From positions 1-15,013 of the forward strand of contig JAQZAY010000062.1 of NCBI GenBank assembly GCA_029239415.1: a stretch of DNA of 15,013 nucleotides, written 5' to 3'. The stretch comes from Pseudomonas sp. (GTDB lineage Bacteria; Pseudomonadota; Gammaproteobacteria; Pseudomonadales; Pseudomonadaceae). The translations under genes were made by a program, and so were the position numbers. Positions within the stretch are counted from its first letter, which is position 1. Each line of letters opens with the position of its first letter. Positions 14,951-15,013 of the stretch are shown here, piece by piece. The notes below the pieces were generated by a model that made no database searches, was not told the origin of the DNA, and saw only the letters and a list, made by a program, of their open reading frames with translations.

Positions 14951-15013
14951 CTTTGAGCAATAGGTAGTTCCCTCCTGGTCCCCACAAAACCGCCAGAATA
15001 TGGCACGCGAGCA

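Larger units (their letters stand above)
14718..15013. other. Non-coding leader/upstream region of the operon
   Basis: These 296 bases hold no convincing gene. GC content is visibly lower than in the operon, as expected of a regulatory region. It contains the GAGG ribosome site of ugd (14727-14730), the candidate promoter, the direct repeats, two hairpins and six GGA triplets on the minus strand between 14981 and 14870. Two very short minus-strand frames (10 and 8 codons, 14855-14796) lie head to tail. No tRNA, JUMPstart/ops element or insertion sequence was recognised. The gene to the right is outside the window. Confidence 0.6.

Noticed and set aside
14959..14995. JUMPstart/ops-like element (GGCGGTAG) in the leader
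   Set aside because: The minus strand has GGCGGTTTTG, which shares only GGCGGT with the ops core; too short to claim.
14855..15013. Minus-strand frame open from the right edge to a TGA at 14855
   Set aside because: It gives 52 codons with no motif and mixed, unbiased third positions unlike the neighbouring genes. It may be the tail of a gene outside the window, but nothing supports that.
1..15013. Insertion sequences, CRISPR arrays, tRNA genes or phage genes
   Set aside because: None was seen: no transposase motifs, regular spacer repeats or tRNA-like cloverleafs; all coding space is taken by the operon.

Overview
This window is one long polysaccharide-biosynthesis operon, read entirely on the minus strand (right to left), with a non-coding leader of about 300 bases at its right edge. 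The high GC content, strongly G/C-biased third codon positions and gene families look like a fluorescent pseudomonad, probably of the Pseudomonas putida group. That assignment is an inference from style; there is no marker gene here to prove it.

In transcription order the operon holds 13 genes. Precursor supply: UDP-glucose 6-dehydrogenase (ugd, 14717-13365) and a UDP-glucuronate 4-epimerase-like protein (13368-12307). Priming: a short monotopic phosphoglycosyl transferase (12310-11564). Export and chain-length control: a small BY-kinase-like protein whose nucleotide-binding motifs are degenerate (11563-10907), a Wza-type outer-membrane lipoprotein (10885-9860) and a Wzz-type co-polymerase without a kinase domain (9844-8267). 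Assembly: a GT4 glycosyltransferase (8270-7179), a Wzy/O-antigen-ligase-type membrane protein (7182-5812), two GT2 glycosyltransferases (5815-4850 and 4857-3721), a polysaccharide deacetylase (3717-2701), a Wzx-type flippase (2704-1403) and a secreted glycoside-hydrolase-like protein cut by the left edge (1406 to beyond 1).

The content is that of a complete Wzx/Wzy-dependent exopolysaccharide pathway. A primer sugar-phosphate is placed on undecaprenyl phosphate, three further transferases extend it, Wzx flips the unit, Wzy polymerises it under Wzz control, and Wza exports it. The ugd and epimerase genes suggest uronic acids in the polymer, and the deacetylase suggests a deacetylated amino sugar. 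Almost every gene overlaps the next by 4 to 8 bases or nearly touches it, so translation is probably coupled along the operon.

The points most worth a second look are: the kinase-like protein that has lost its P-loop lysine, an apparent tandem duplication of the export motif in the Wza-like lipoprotein, a hydrolase with Asp-Glu where clan A enzymes usually have Asn-Glu, and a leader with imperfect direct repeats, hairpins and an excess of GGA triplets.
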